Origin: Euborellia annulipes
Taxonomy: Eukaryota; Arthropoda; Insecta; Dermaptera; Anisolabididae
Assembly (NCBI GenBank): GCA_023213315.1
Contig: JAKCPI010014905.1
Coordinates: 1 to 64,000 of the forward strand
Direction: 5' to 3'
Length of the DNA: 64,000 nucleotides
Below, piece after piece: positions 42,833 to 54,669 of the stretch (position 1 is the first letter of the stretch; the number at the start of each line of letters is the position of its first letter). The position numbers and the translations under genes are program-made. Under the pieces are notes generated by a model. The model saw only the letters and a list, made by a program, of their open reading frames with translations. It was not told the origin of the DNA and ran no database searches.

Positions 42833-44507
42833 GTAATTGTCGACAAATTTTTATATATATTTATTTTTTAATGCCCATTTGCACCATAACATCTTACATC
42901 TTGAGCTCGCCTTGAGGCTATTCAACTATTGATATATAGAATATATATTTTTTGGAATATATAGTTTGATTGTTATTACTTATGTGATAGAGGCACAAAT
43001 AGAGTATCTTCCAAGACCTGATTTCCTGATTTCCAATTCAATTGTAAGATGTAAGACGAGCTTAAGATCTAAGGTATGTTGATGCAACCGCTCATAACTC
43101 TGATATGATAAGAAAAAGTATCTTCTTGAAATGGACCAAAAGTCAAATATTCGATGTGCTTAGTGTTTTATTTATTGCCGTCTTATTCTCGTGCTATATT
43201 GCACGCCTACAGACTGAAGATTGTGATCTAATCACATTTAAATTCTTCAAATTAAATGTTAATTTTTTTTCAACCTTTGACGTCTAAAATATTTATAAAA
43301 TTTGATGTTTTAATAAGTTCTGATAACTTTAAAACCCAACCAAAATTTTTCTAACCTCTTTGCCTAGTAATTAATGTTACCAAATTCACTCTGTTCTATT
43401 AGGGATTAATTCATGCCATTGTTGGAACGAATCTTATTGTTGTGTTTTTATTGAAGAATTGGAATTTCTGAAATTAAAATTTTTTAAGAGCCACTCGCTC
43501 TTACTATATTTCCTTGTAATCTTAATTAAAAAAAATAATGCATTATATTTGTGAAACTTCCTCACAGAGTTTTTTGGTTATAACAACGACCTACAAAAGA
43601 AACATGCCATTGTCTAGAAAAGACAAGCTGGCTAATTATTTTTATATGAAATAGTACTTTTCCTTATCGTAAAGATAAAAGAAAATATCTTATCGGATAC
43701 TCAACATATTCAGCTACTACTATTAAGTATTCATATATTTTGAAGCCTAAAAAATAGGTTATCATGGTTAAGACTATAACTCATTTTTAATTTCCCAATA
43801 TAGAGAAGGAATAGGTGATTGAATCTTATATATTTATTGTAATTCATGTTGCTAATGTATTTATTTAGCCGGTTTCGTCATAATTATAGAAAATAATTCA
43901 GGTTAAATTCTTAGTCGTAAATGCACTCTATTTACTTAAATAGATAATTAAATAAACCAATTCCAAAGCATTTTTAAATCAAGTTTTAATAGACAAGGAT
44001 AAAATAACTTTAAATAAAATATTATCTTTCTTACGCAAAATTTCAATATCTCATTTTTCCCATGAGAATTCCAGTAGGTCTTTTAAAACGTCATTAGACA
44101 AATGATAAGTAAAATATTTGAATTTATTTTATCGTCTCTAGGGTCTAATTATCATAAGACAAAGGAAACAAAAAAAAAATATTTACTTATTTTTAAAATA
44201 AATATTCTTATCCAAATTTGATCGTTCTAAATATCAATAATGAAAACAGCTAGTTTTCTCTCTCTATCACTCACTATTTTATATTTTAACTCTAACATCC
44301 AGGTAAACTTTTTTTTTTTTTGGAAAGAACCTGCTTGCTATAAAATTTTATTATAGAATCTTTTTATGGTAATGATTTATTAATAAAGTAATTTTTCCAT
44401 TTAGTCACAGAACATGACATTTGAAAGTTGAATTGTCACCGCGAAGTAATAACTGCAAATTTTTCACTTGGTTTCATCATTTGAAACAATTGAATAATAA
44501 AAAAAAA
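42833..44507. other. Presumed intron, no feature recognised
   Basis: Moderately complex A/T-rich DNA. A 60-codon frame (43105-43287) contains a hydrophobic stretch but no splice borders or known motif. Nothing else supported. Confidence 0.4.
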
Positions 44508-45060
44508 CGTGGTGGGGCTGACTGCACAGCACACAACCTTTTCTTACCTTCGGTAATCATAAATTGTGTTCTCCGATTTTTTGTGTCAAGATATATTTAG
44601 TTCAAAACTCAATTAAAAGACAAATAATTTTGTTATCCTGGCAACGATTTTTACAAGATCTTTTTTTGGAAAATTAACTTATAATTACAAGCTTTCTTTC
44701 GTGAAATAATTATTAAGAACTACTCATATATTACTCTGAGAAATCCTCTTATCATATTCATTAGACCATAGAACGCAAGGTTATTCGAATAACCTTGATC
44801 AAACGCACAAATACTTGTTTGTTAATATTTCTAATTTTGGTCAGGATTGAACTATTGATAGATAGAAAAAAAAAATATTTTCACAAAAAAGCCCAACGTT
44901 TGAATAAAATCTCCCAAAGAGTACTTAAAAACTTACTATATAATACTTTATTGTTGAACTGCGGTATTTAGTTTTTTATTTTCTCAAAATTCGCTCCAAC
45001 GAACTTTAATCTGTTTTCATTGAAAAGGTAGGGGAAATTGTTACCATGATTAATAAATAT
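44508..45060 (+). mobile_element. Hairpin-ended repeat, degraded copy
   Basis: GCACAGCACACAACCTTTTC and TTACCTTCGGTAATC mark the 5' hairpin; later blocks (CTCAAAATTCGCTCCAACGA) appear in the opposite orientation, so the copy is rearranged. Confidence 0.5.
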
Positions 45061-45065
45061 AAATA

Positions 45066-45478
45066 ACCGATTTTAATCTGGAAGTTTACTCATACATCCT
45101 ATTGGTCTTGTTCAGAAGTATTAAAACAAATAATTGTTGTATATTTAGAAATGTATTGCTTAGTGACAGGATTATGTACAGAAATTAACAGTTTCGGAGT
45201 TCTGGATTTTATATAGAAATTGAGTTTCGGTGTTCTAATTCTCTCCTTCTTCAGGCTGTAAATAAATAAATCTAAATTTATGTTACAGACTGGAGACAGT
45301 TAGAACTCCGAAACTGTAAATTTCTGTACAGTATTCAGAACTCTGAAATTGCCACTTTCTGAAAGAGTATACAGTCACTAAATAATATACAATATTTCAA
45401 AATTTAAAACATTTGTTTTAATAATCCTGAACAAGACCAATAGGATCTACGAGTCAACTTCCAGATTAAAATCGATTA
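45066..45478. mobile_element. Foldback element with CTGAAGA/GAAAC motif
   Basis: Left arm CCGATTTTAATCTGGAAGTT, CCTATTGGTCTTGTTCAG; right arm is the inverse (CTGAACAAGACCAATAGGAT, AACTTCCAGATTAAAATCG). Inner marks are TTCGGTGTTCTAATTCTC with CCTTCTTCAGGCTG on the left and GACTGGAGACAGTTAGAACT with CCGAAACTG on the right. Confidence 0.75.
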
Positions 45479-45546
45479 ATCAATTTCTCCTAAAAATCCA
45501 GTTTTCAAATAAATATAAATATTTTTTTTTATTCGTTTTAAGATCT

Positions 45547-45572
45547 TTTTCGGCAACTTAGGCCATTTAGAC
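45547..45572 (-). mobile_element. SINE family A fragment
   Basis: TTTCGGCAACTTAGGCCATTT is the family A block GGCCTAAGTTGCCGAAA in reverse; no head or tail is present. Confidence 0.5.
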
Positions 45573-46515
45573 CCCACCCCTATTTAATAAATATTTTTCT
45601 AAGTCTACATCTTATCTTGCGTAAGACTGGCCTATGAAATACTATATTTAAGAGCAGAATCCTAATTTATACATACTAAAATTAATTATGTAATTTTTTA
45701 AAATTTATTTTTATTAAAGATTATCTACTTTAATATTAAGTTAACCTATATAAACACAAATTTACCTTCATAATAATAACGATTTCATTTCGAAATTATT
45801 TCCTAATTTTTTTTTACGCTATTATTATTGTCCTTTTTCATCCGCCAAGGTCAAAAATAATAAAGACCGGCGAGGAGACCCACCGACCGAGTCAATGGCC
45901 CCTCCGCACTAATTCCTTTCATTTTTTTTTTTTTTTTTTTTTCGTCTTCTGTTGTCACGCAAGCATATTTTATTCGTTATCGCGACAAAAATGCATTGCA
46001 TAATTATTTTTTTTCCTATCTATATTTAGTTAATTTGATCTTTACGTATTTTGCATGCGTGTTCGTTGACAATAGGAAAAGGAAAAACGTCAAAAATTGG
46101 TAATTTGCTAAAAAAAAAAATCAGTTCTATGAAAGGTTTAGTTGAAAATAAAAATAGTCACTTTTTTAACTGTTTTTAAAATTTTAAATTAAGCCTCCAT
46201 TCTTCTGGCGATTTTTCTATCTGTGTCTGGCACGGATAATAAATAGAAATCTAGATATATTACGTTAAAAGGTGAGCGTGTAAGAATTTAAAGCTCAAAC
46301 GAGTCCCTGGGAGGCAGGCAACATTGCTTTAGCGTCACAAGCGGTAGAGCTTAGAGCATAGTAATTTTAACTGAGACGATGATGGTAGGGAGTAGAGCTA
46401 TTCTCCAACTTAATCTCTATTTATCTCGTATCCAAAGTACACAGTTTAACTAATATACCTATCCTTGGTTAATCGTCTTGGTTTTGTAATGGAGATGCTC
46501 ATTCATTACTAAATC
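45573..46515. other. AT-rich sequence with one GC-richer patch
   Basis: Around 45840-45915 (AAGACCGGCGAGGAGACCCA) composition rises sharply, a possible regulatory island. A poly-T tract lies at about 45921-45942. Confidence 0.35.
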
Positions 46516-46523
46516 TTATAAAA

Positions 46524-46784
46524 CAGGGGCGTATATAGAAATTTTTTTCGGGGGGGGGGCCCGAACTCAAAAATTTTTCTGAGGAAAACTTTTTTTTTTA
46601 AGAAACTCTACTTTTTTTCACACGAAATTTTTTGAGGAACATTTTTTCTATTGCGGAATCAAAGTTGTCCATCCTGCGGAAAAAATTTGTTGCGCTGATG
46701 TCTGTATATCCCTATATATGTATATGTGTTTGGGAAATTTCGGGGGGGGGACCCGGGCCCCCTCGCCCCTTAAATACGCCCCTG
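46524..46784. mobile_element. Short hAT-type MITE with perfect 8-bp TSD
   Basis: Starts CAGGGGCGTATATAG, ends TAAATACGCCCCTG, flanked by TTATAAAA on both sides (46516-46523 and 46785-46792). Same family as 15193-15424, sharing GAACTCAAAAATTTTTCTG and G-rich and C-rich blocks near the ends. Confidence 0.92.
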
Positions 46785-47052
46785 TTATAAAATATACCAC
46801 CTCTCACCATTTTATTATTAAAAAAATGTAGAATCAAAAGCAAATTATTTTTATTTCCCGTCTCTATCTATTTGTTAGCCAATTCAATTGAAATAAATTG
46901 GAAAAATCTTTTAAAAAGGATTAGCGATCCGTTAAGCAGATCCGATCCGATTTGGAAAAAGGATCGCTGTTTCGATCCAGATCCGAAAATTCGATCAGGA
47001 CTTGATCTTTAGGCGTTTGGATGAATCAATTTGAATATGATTGTAAATAAAA

Positions 47053-47335
47053 AAACTTAAAAAAAAATACTTTTATTTAAATTGAACTAAGAAGAGAGAA
47101 ATAATTTAATTGTTCTTTTTAAAATTGTTGAATATTTATTACTTAAAATAAAAGCGTGGGGCGCACATTGATAGCTTAAGGAATTGTATATTCTTAGAGC
47201 CTCGGAATCACTTTGAAGCGCCCAACGTTTTTATTTCAAGTCATAAATATTCAGAACAATTCAATTATTTCTCTATTTTTAGTTCAATTTAAATAAAAGC
47301 ATTTTTTTTTTAAGTTTATTTTAAGCTTTTTAGTC
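47053..47335. mobile_element. Foldback element, sister of the one at 62.1 kb
   Basis: Left arm ACTTTTATTTAAATTGAACT, AAAATAAAAGCGTGGGGCGC; right arm GAAGCGCCCAACG, TCAAGTCATAAATATTC and AGTTCAATTTAAATAAAAGC. The loop contains GAGCCTCGGAATCACTT, inverted relative to the copy at 62058-62369. Confidence 0.8.
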
Positions 47336-47363
47336 TTTTTTTATTATAGATAGAGTATTACAA

Positions 47364-47500
47364 AATCTGGTGTGACTGGTCGCACAGCACACTATCTCTT
47401 ACCATCGGTATTCCAAAGTTGTGTTCTGTGCTTGTCACGCCAAATTTTTTTATATCAAGATATATTTAGTTTCCGACAGTACGGACATTTGAATTTATAA
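47364..47500 (+). mobile_element. Hairpin-ended repeat, 5' fragment
   Basis: AATCTGGTGTGACTGGTCGC and GTGCTTGTCACGCCAAATTT form the 5' hairpin; then TTTCCGACAGTACGG. The remainder is absent. Confidence 0.65.
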
Positions 47501-48423
47501 ACCATTTGTTTATTCATATTTTGTTTTTATTTGGGGCCGTAGTGTGCGAGTTCTACGCAATTCAATATGTAAAGTTTTTATTTTTTATAACGATATTAAT
47601 TCCTGCCTAAGAAATGGCGAGACGAGGGGAAGTGGCACATGCACCTCCCTCCAAGCATTGTCGCCTGCGAGAAATGGTTCTATTTTTGGAAATAACTATT
47701 AAACTCGTTTTCATTTATAAAAACATTCTAATATCTCGATCGCAAATCTATCTTCTAAATAAAGTGATTCATTAGATCCAGAGAGAATGATTTCACTTGT
47801 TGTTAAGGAAACATTCAATTCAATCCAGCCAAAAAAAAATATAATACAAAAATCAATATTTTAATTAATTAAATATAATTTGAATATTTTTTTCCCGAGG
47901 TCATTTGTTACTGCATTTCTAGAAAGATCTTATCTCTATTGTTTTTTTTTTTTTATTTCAATAATAACTTAATCACATTTTTATCTTATCTCCGATTATT
48001 TAGATGATTTTTCTTCTTTAATAGTTAAATAACTTAAAGAAAAATGTTAAATTATTAAATATCTTCCTACACATTTACATTTCACTTCTTTTTTTTCCTT
48101 TTTGAAAAATGTTTAAACATTTATAATATGTGTGCGTGCGTGTGCGTGAAGTTGAAATATCGAGCAGGGAGAGGGAGAGAAGTAAACAAGTTTGTTCTCG
48201 TTGGGGCTGCTGTTGCAGTTGCGGGGGTGGAAAAGGGCTTTTAAATTAAAGGGAGATGGAGGACGATATATCTTAGCTCTAAGATCCTCCCTTTATCGTA
48301 TAATTTTAAGGATATCGAAGATTTATAGCATGAGAGTAATATTAATTTACTTTTACCCTCTCGCTGATGAAAATTTTTATCCAAATAAATAAAATAGTGT
48401 TTTTCAAAAGGATATATAAAATT
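47501..48423. other. AT-rich sequence with one GC-richer patch
   Basis: A patch at 48115-48265 (GTGTGCGTGCGTGTGCGTG, then GAGCAGGGAGAGGGAGAG, GCTGCTGTTGCAGTTGCGGG) stands out. The 66-codon frame overlapping it lacks a recognisable domain. It might be conserved regulatory DNA. Confidence 0.35.
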
Positions 48424-49131
48424 AAATATATAAATAAAACACTGGGTTATTTGTTTAAAGGTTTTATTAATTAAACATTAATACTTAATCAGGTCTATTC
48501 TCTAAAAACAGACCTTAAAATCATAAATTAGAGGTTAAAACCTCAATAATCTCTCGCGCATGCGCATTACTAACTTGATTTGTTATTCCCAATCTAGTAG
48601 GACTATCTGACACACCAGCTTTAAAAATCGCTATTCTCTAAACCAAGTTTTAACAGCGACGTTATCATGTTGCTTTAATCTCAAAACTGTCAAAATCATA
48701 ACCTTACTTTTTGGTTAAAACGCTATTTAGATGCATTAAAAACGGCTAAAATATTAAAGGCATCCCCTAGACATAACATTAATTTTTAACACTATTGACT
48801 AAATGTTAACGCTTTAGGCGTTAAAGTTTTTGCTTACAGAATAGCAATTTAAGACAAGGAGGTGTTAAAATTTAACGTTTTTGCTTAGAGAATAGCCCTG
48901 ACTATGTATTTCGACATGTCATCATCAGATGTGATTACATTCTAATACATGAAAGTAGAATTACACTAGTAGAAGTGGTAGCATTGTTGTGTTAATGTTG
49001 CTACTTTCATGTATTAGAATGTAATTACTTCTGATGATGACAAGTAATTGTCGTAATACGTATTAAGTGTTAATTTTTAATTAATAAAACCTTTGAAACA
49101 AATTACCTAGTGTTTTATTTGTATATTTAAT
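48424..49131. mobile_element. Foldback element carrying a nested MITE
   Basis: Outer arms: AATAAAACACTGGGTTATTT with AAGGTTTTATTAATTAAACA, and the inverse TTAATTAATAAAACCTTTGA with AAATTACCTAGTGTTTTATT. Same family as 9814-10766. The left arm is interrupted by the TIR element 48491-48899. On either side of the loop lie CATCATCAGATGTGATTAC and GTAATTACTTCTGATGATGA. Confidence 0.75.
48491..48899. mobile_element. TIR element (MITE), third copy, nested
   Basis: AGGTCTATTCTCTAAAAACA at the left and a decayed right end (TTTTTGCTTAGAGAATAGCC); internal AAGTTTTAACAGCGACGTTA, CATAACCTTACTTTTTGG as at 27.3 kb. It is younger than the foldback it interrupts. Confidence 0.8.
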
Positions 49132-50326
49132 TTGAATTTACGAAATGTTTCAACGAGAACCGGTCGAAAGTTTAAATGGATATGTTTCCTATAAAAATAA
49201 AAGTTATTTCAACTATTTCGTTGACTTGGATTTGAAATTTTTATAACTGGACTTTGTGGCCATTTTCTGTCGATTGCTGATAAGAAATTTCCTTTAATAA
49301 AATCTCTCTTTAAGAAATAAAATAAATATTTCAAATTTATTTATTTTTCAATAAAAATAAGTTTTTTTTTTTTTTTTGCAATAAACAATAAATACTAAAT
49401 CGGAAATTACCACATGAATTTTTCCACGAATGATTTTTTTTAATTTATTTTCTTCAACTTTATCTTATTAAATTAAGTAAATATATTCGATTTTTTTTTC
49501 TTCTAAGAGCATACGTGTATATTTTTTTTTCATTAATAGATAATGCGACAATCTTAATTATTTTATTTATATTTTATTGATACAAAAACAAAAAAATGAT
49601 TAGAACTAAGTAAGATTTATTATTCATGTCAAACAAACAACTCTATCTGCCAAGTTTTTTTTTTTTTTTAGCATTCCAAGTCGGATTATCTCTCAGCGAA
49701 CGTGTTATCTCTCCCCCTTAATTTCCGGTGGAATGATTATCGTTGTAATTTCCTTTTTTCCTTCATTCATCCATCCTCTTTTTTTTTTACTTTTTACGCT
49801 TAATCATTATTCATAGCATATATAAAACTTTCATTCATCAGGAGGAGTGGGGGAGGGGAGTCGTTTATTTAATCAATATTTAAATAAAACTAGGTTAAAG
49901 GACTTTTATTTACTCTTCTCATCACCGATTTAATTACTAATGATAAAATAGATTTGCATGCAAAAGAAATAAAATAAATTTAACTTTAAAATTAACTCAT
50001 ATTCACGGACTTGTATATATTAATGAATTAAAAGATATTTAGTATATAAGCGTTTTATATTTATCCTAATTTTGTTAGGATAACAAACTTAGGAACCTAG
50101 AAAATTTCAAATAAAAATTTTTATTTTCTATTATAAGAACAATGAAATCATCACTAGGAGAAAACGCATGGGTGGGACTTAATATTGTCCCTCACTGTAC
50201 AAAAAAATATTCCAACTCATAACATCCCTTGAATACTTTCTCTCATTTCAGATTACAAAATCCGCACATATTTAGTTTGATTTTTAAAAATTTCTTGATT
50301 AAAATCTCAAAGAAATTATGGAGAAA
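49132..50326. other. AT-rich sequence, partial repeat at 50.1 kb
   Basis: Only 50130-50210 is recognisable (copy of the 6.2-kb repeat: GCATGGGTGGGACTTAATAT). The rest has no supported feature. Confidence 0.45.
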
Positions 50327-51300
50327 AATCTGGTGTGACTGGCGCACAGCACACAACTTTCTTTACCTTCGGTAATCGAAAGTTGTGTACTGTGCTTGTC
50401 ACACCAGATTTTTTGTGTCGACATGTATATAGTTTCCGACAGTAGGGTACAATTGAATTCAAGATGTAAAATTGCCCTCGGGGCATGGCGTAGAGGTTAG
50501 CGTGCTAACCTCATATACCAAACGTCGCGGGTTCGGACCCCAGGCAGTCCGATGATTTTATTTAAGCCATTTGGATACCAAATGGCTTAAATAAGAATGC
50601 CTGGACCCCATATATGTATATTAAAATCAATAACGGTTATCGTAAATGTCTTAAATGGCCTGAGTTGCCGAAAAGACAGTGTGAATGTGTGTGTGAGTGT
50701 GAGTATGAATGAGAAAAAAGTGTGAATGTTTTTTTAAAAAAAAAAAAAAAAAAAAAATGTAAAATTTATAAGTATGGCAAAATATTTATATTTCGAAATC
50801 GAAATATACCATGGCAACCATTTCTTCTATCTTTCCTGTGAAGCACAAGAGTAAAGTGTGCTTCAAACAATTTTGAGGGCAAAACGAGAATATACATTTG
50901 AAAGAGCATCTAAAAAATAATTGATTTTTGAATTTTAATCAAAATCGTTAGAGCGAATTTTGAGAAAATCGAAATAAACTGAAAAAGTACATCAGTAAAG
51001 TACTAGTACTCTTTGGCCGATTTTGATTAAAAGCTTATTTTCACGCTCCCGGGGGGTGTTTAACTTAAATATAAAATTTCAACCTCATAGCTCAATTTCT
51101 TCATGCTTAAAATTGAACACACACACACACACATGCATACACACACACACAGACAGACCATGTCGCGAAAACCACTTTTTTGGATTCAGGGGACCTCAAA
51201 ACGTGAAGATCCATCAAAATCTCGACATCGAATTTTTGACATGAATCCAATACTTTCTCTCTCTATATATTAACATATATATAGAGGTAAGAGAAAGTAA
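50327..51300 (+). mobile_element. Hairpin-ended repeat, copy 5, with a SINE inside
   Basis: The best-preserved copy. The 5' hairpin spans about 50327-50411 (AATCTGGTGTGACTGGCG ... CTTGTCACACCAGATT). The element is split by a family A SINE with duplicated ATGTAAAATT. It continues through CCATGGCAACCATTTCTTC, AAAGTACATCAGTAAAGTAC, a (CA)n microsatellite (about 51117-51151), CAGACAGACCATGTCGCGAA and GACCTCAAAACGTGAAGATC. It ends in the 3' hairpin TACTTTCTCTC...GGTAAGAGAAAGTA. No protein is encoded. Confidence 0.8.
50474..50756 (+). mobile_element. tRNA-derived SINE (family A) with 10-bp TSD
   Basis: Head GCCCTCGGGGCATGGCGTAG, B box GGGTTCGGACCCC, body CCATTTGGATACCAAATGG, GGCCTGAGTTGCCG, GT-rich block and A tail. 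ATGTAAAATT before (50464-50473) and after (from 50757) is the target-site duplication. Confidence 0.9.
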
Positions 51301-52531
51301 AAATATGAATTGTCTGTGTTCAAATACAAATTTTTTCCGCCTTTTAGTTGATGAAAGGCGGGAAAATTTTATTTCGCTATGCACTTGATGTGTCACTACT
51401 CTGGCAACAAAATATATATTTGTCATTATATAAAAAACAAAAAACAAATGAAATTTGAAACAACTGAAGCAAAGCCGGCTTTCTATTTATACATACCCGA
51501 GAGTAATTTATTCGTTTTTAATGTTACCCTCGAAAAAAATTACAATGATAAATGTATTAAACATGATAATTTATTTCGAAAGAGTCCAAAAAAAAAAAAC
51601 TTAAGGTTCATTATTTATTATTATAAAAGAATATTTAAAAAAGCGCGTTGTTTAACAAGTTATCAAATTAAATTTTATTAAAAAAATTGATTATTTTAAT
51701 TAAACAACTGACCTAGTCAATTTAGATAACAAAAAATAAAAAATCTTTAAAAATATTCTGAGAAATTTTAATATCTACAGTAAATGATTAATATCATCTT
51801 TACATTTTTAATTAAGATTTTTTTAAATCTAAAAGTTAGGCTTTTATTTTTTATAAAATAATTATTTTCCTTTCTATTTCTATATTTCTTTTATAAAGAT
51901 TTAATTCAAAACATGAATATGCTTTCACATTAAAAAACAAAAAAAAAAACAGATACAAAAGAATTTTTTTTTCATATTTTCAAATTAAAGAATTCATAAA
52001 GCACAATTATTTTTTTAATACTCTTTTTTTTATTTTATTTGTAAAAATAAAATAAAAATATAGAGCTTTTATGTATCTGCTTTCAAAGGAAACAATTCTA
52101 TTTTATTTTCAATAGATTATAAAAACAATAATGTTTGGTCATCAAAAATAAAAATATTACATTACCTATTAAAACCAATCATAATTTTTTTTTTTTTTAA
52201 ATATTATTAATAATAAATTTATTTAATATTTTATCGAGTAATATTAAAATTAATCTCTTTGCTCTTTTTTTTTTTGTTTTTTATATTTGACGTTTTTATA
52301 ATAAATTGAATAAAATCAATAAAACAATTGAAAATAATTTTACATTTTACCTTTTATATTTTTAAATTAAATAAAATATAAATTTATTTATAGAGTCTAT
52401 ATACTGTTTCAAAATAAAAGTTCAAACATTTCACTTATTATATTTTAAAAAAATTAACGTCTGACAAGTAAAAAAAATAATTACAACAATAAAGAAAAAG
52501 AATATTAATTTTTGGCTAGGTTTAAAAGAGG
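51301..52531. other. Very AT-rich sequence, no gene seen
   Basis: A 100-codon frame (51379-51681) is Lys/Asn/Tyr-rich with no recognisable domain, matching the A/T bias. No repeat boundaries found. Confidence 0.5.
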
Positions 52532-52539
52532 CCCTAAAT

Positions 52540-53018
52540 CAGTGGTTCCCAACCGGTGTACCCCGGCACCCAAGGGTGCTGTGAGATATTGAGATAAACA
52601 AAAATAAATCAGCCTAACAAAACTATTGATCTATTTTTACTCACATTGTCAGTAAAGTTGACTATATTATGTTATGGTGTTATATCGACGCTCTAATTAG
52701 CAAAGTGCCTAACTCCACTTTTTTCGAATTTTCTGTTGAAAAATATTCTCCTTATGCCCTGAACTGGGTAAGAGCGTAATTCAAATTTTTCAGTTCGAAA
52801 AGTTGCCGCACGAAAAGTGTTTAACAGTGGCTCTAACAATGACAATGAAATGTTTTTTTGGCTCTCCTGAAAAATAAACAAAAATGTAGTTAGGCACTTT
52901 GCTAATTATTAGAACGTCGATATTAAACTTATTTTTTCTTTAGTTCAAGGAATGGTCCCCCTAGTGTTTAATGTTATTCCCATGAGTGTCGTGAACTTCA
53001 AAAGGTTGGGAAACTCTG
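52540..53018. mobile_element. hAT-like element with nested foldback
   Basis: The left end CAGTGGTTCCCAACC and right end GGTTGGGAAACTCTG are inverted, like hAT termini. The right TIR has one change in the CACTG end. The right flank begins CCCTAGAC, against CCCTAAAT on the left (6 of 8), but this also equals the start of the adjacent MITE, so the TSD is ambiguous. Inside, TCGACGCTCTAATTAGCAAA and TTTGCTAATTATTAGAACGT are inverted (about 52686-52921). Confidence 0.65.
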
Positions 53019-53553
53019 CCCTAGACAGTCAATTATTTTGATCAAAAGATTGAATCAATCGATTGAATCAAGCCAGATTGACCGTCTAGGAACCTATTTG
53101 ACGCTTGAGCCAATCGCTGAAGGTGATTGATAGAAAATTTGAATGACTCAATCATTTGTCTCAATCGATTGATCAATCATTACGTCAGTCACACGCCGGG
53201 CAACCATTGAGTTTACCCCGCTCTCCCAAAAAAAGATATAAAACGAAGACAAAATTGGAGAAAAAACCCACAAAGTTCAGAACATGAGTTTGTAGGCCTC
53301 ATAATAGAATTGTAAATTGAGCTCATGAGTGAAGCGATTTAATAATTTGTACCATTCCTTGGACCAACGTCGATTCCGCTTTTTGTTTTTCTCTTTTACG
53401 GCAACCAACGTCAATGCAAGGAAGTTCGAAGCGTCCCTCCGACAACTCAAATGTGACTGAGTTTTGATAAAAATATTGAAGGTTTGGTTGAAGTTGATTG
53501 AAGCGAACGTCAATTGACTGAACCGTTTGATCAAAATGATTGACCGTCTAGGG
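53019..53553. mobile_element. TIR element (MITE), 25-bp ends
   Basis: Begins CCCTAGACAGTCAATTATTT and ends with its inverse AAATGATTGACCGTCTAGGG, with two mismatches. Sub-terminal blocks (GATTGAATCAATCGATTG, CAATCGATTGATCAATCAT) are internally repetitive. A minus-strand 85-codon frame inside is not convincing. Confidence 0.8.
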
Positions 53554-54285
53554 CCTCCTTAATACATTTGAACCAAAACATTTATTTTAACGTTATTTAA
53601 CCTCAACTTGGATGAGGTATCATATTTGAATTTTTCTTTTTAACATCTCGCATAACTAGCTAAATCTTATTGCTTTTAGACCGAAACTCCTCAAACGCTA
53701 ATTTTTCGGCAAGGGTGCAGGATGGGGAAAAACAAAATAAAATTATTTATAATTTTCCCCAAATGAGTTTATTATCCTGATATTTCGATTATTGCTTTTA
53801 TCCCATATTAGAAATATATTTTTGTCTTTATAAGCATGTATAATAATATATTATACCTTTTAATTTTTCAAGTGCGTTTATGGAAGGATAAACCATAAAA
53901 GGGAACTCTGAGATGACAAGCTTGAAAACTCTTCTGTTAAATCTAACATATTTAAATTATTATTATTATTTTTTTTTAATTCATAATTTTGCAATTTAAC
54001 CATTTTTGTTCAAGTTGAATTATCATTGGGTGAAAGTAAAAAATATATATATTATATGTCTAATTAAGGCTTATTCCCAACTTGTTATTTCTTTTAATTA
54101 ATATCATTTAATTTTATAATATCAAATTCTCATGGAAAAGTTTTTAATAATTGTGTGAGAGAGAATTGGAATTTATTTTAACTGACTATCAGTTCGTTTC
54201 TATGAAACGCCATAATTGTTTGTTTATAAAATATTCAAAGTGAGTTGGAGAGGAGGTGTTTCCTGGAACGAACAGCTATTTAAAA
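53554..54285. other. AT-rich sequence with a foldback fragment
   Basis: 53690-53790 (GACCGAAACTCCTCAAACGC, ATTTTTCGGCAAGGGTGCAG) is a partial copy of the 8.2-kb foldback. The rest is unremarkable. Confidence 0.5.
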
Positions 54286-54345
54286 CCGCCCCTCTCCTTT
54301 TCTTCCCCTCCCTCGCCCAGACGACGCCGTCGACGACGACGTAAA
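54286..54345. other. Small GC-rich, CpG-rich patch
   Basis: CCCTCCCTCGCCCAGACGAC followed by GCCGTCGACGACGACGTAAA. The CpG density and an AG/GT pair might suggest a micro-exon, but a 20-bp exon would be very short. I treat it as a possible regulatory patch. Confidence 0.25.
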
Positions 54346-54669
54346 CATTTCATTCATTAAAGAGGATAGACAGTTGGAATTTAGATTTAGAAATGACGCC
54401 TCTTAACAATCGATACTTGAGAATCAAAAAGGATGACTTCACTATTATTACGTAATAATCGCTAACAATAAAATATTTAATTAATCATTATTATTAGGTC
54501 ACAGCTCTCGAAAGTTGATTGTTGTTCTTCTTTTATAAGATAAAATAAAAATTTCAATCATCCTTTTAGTAGAGTTTATATTTATAATCTTTTCTACCTA
54601 TTTGTAGAAATTTAAAGTTAAACATCTCAGACCATATAGGCCTATTTACTTACAATACAGTGATCCAGG

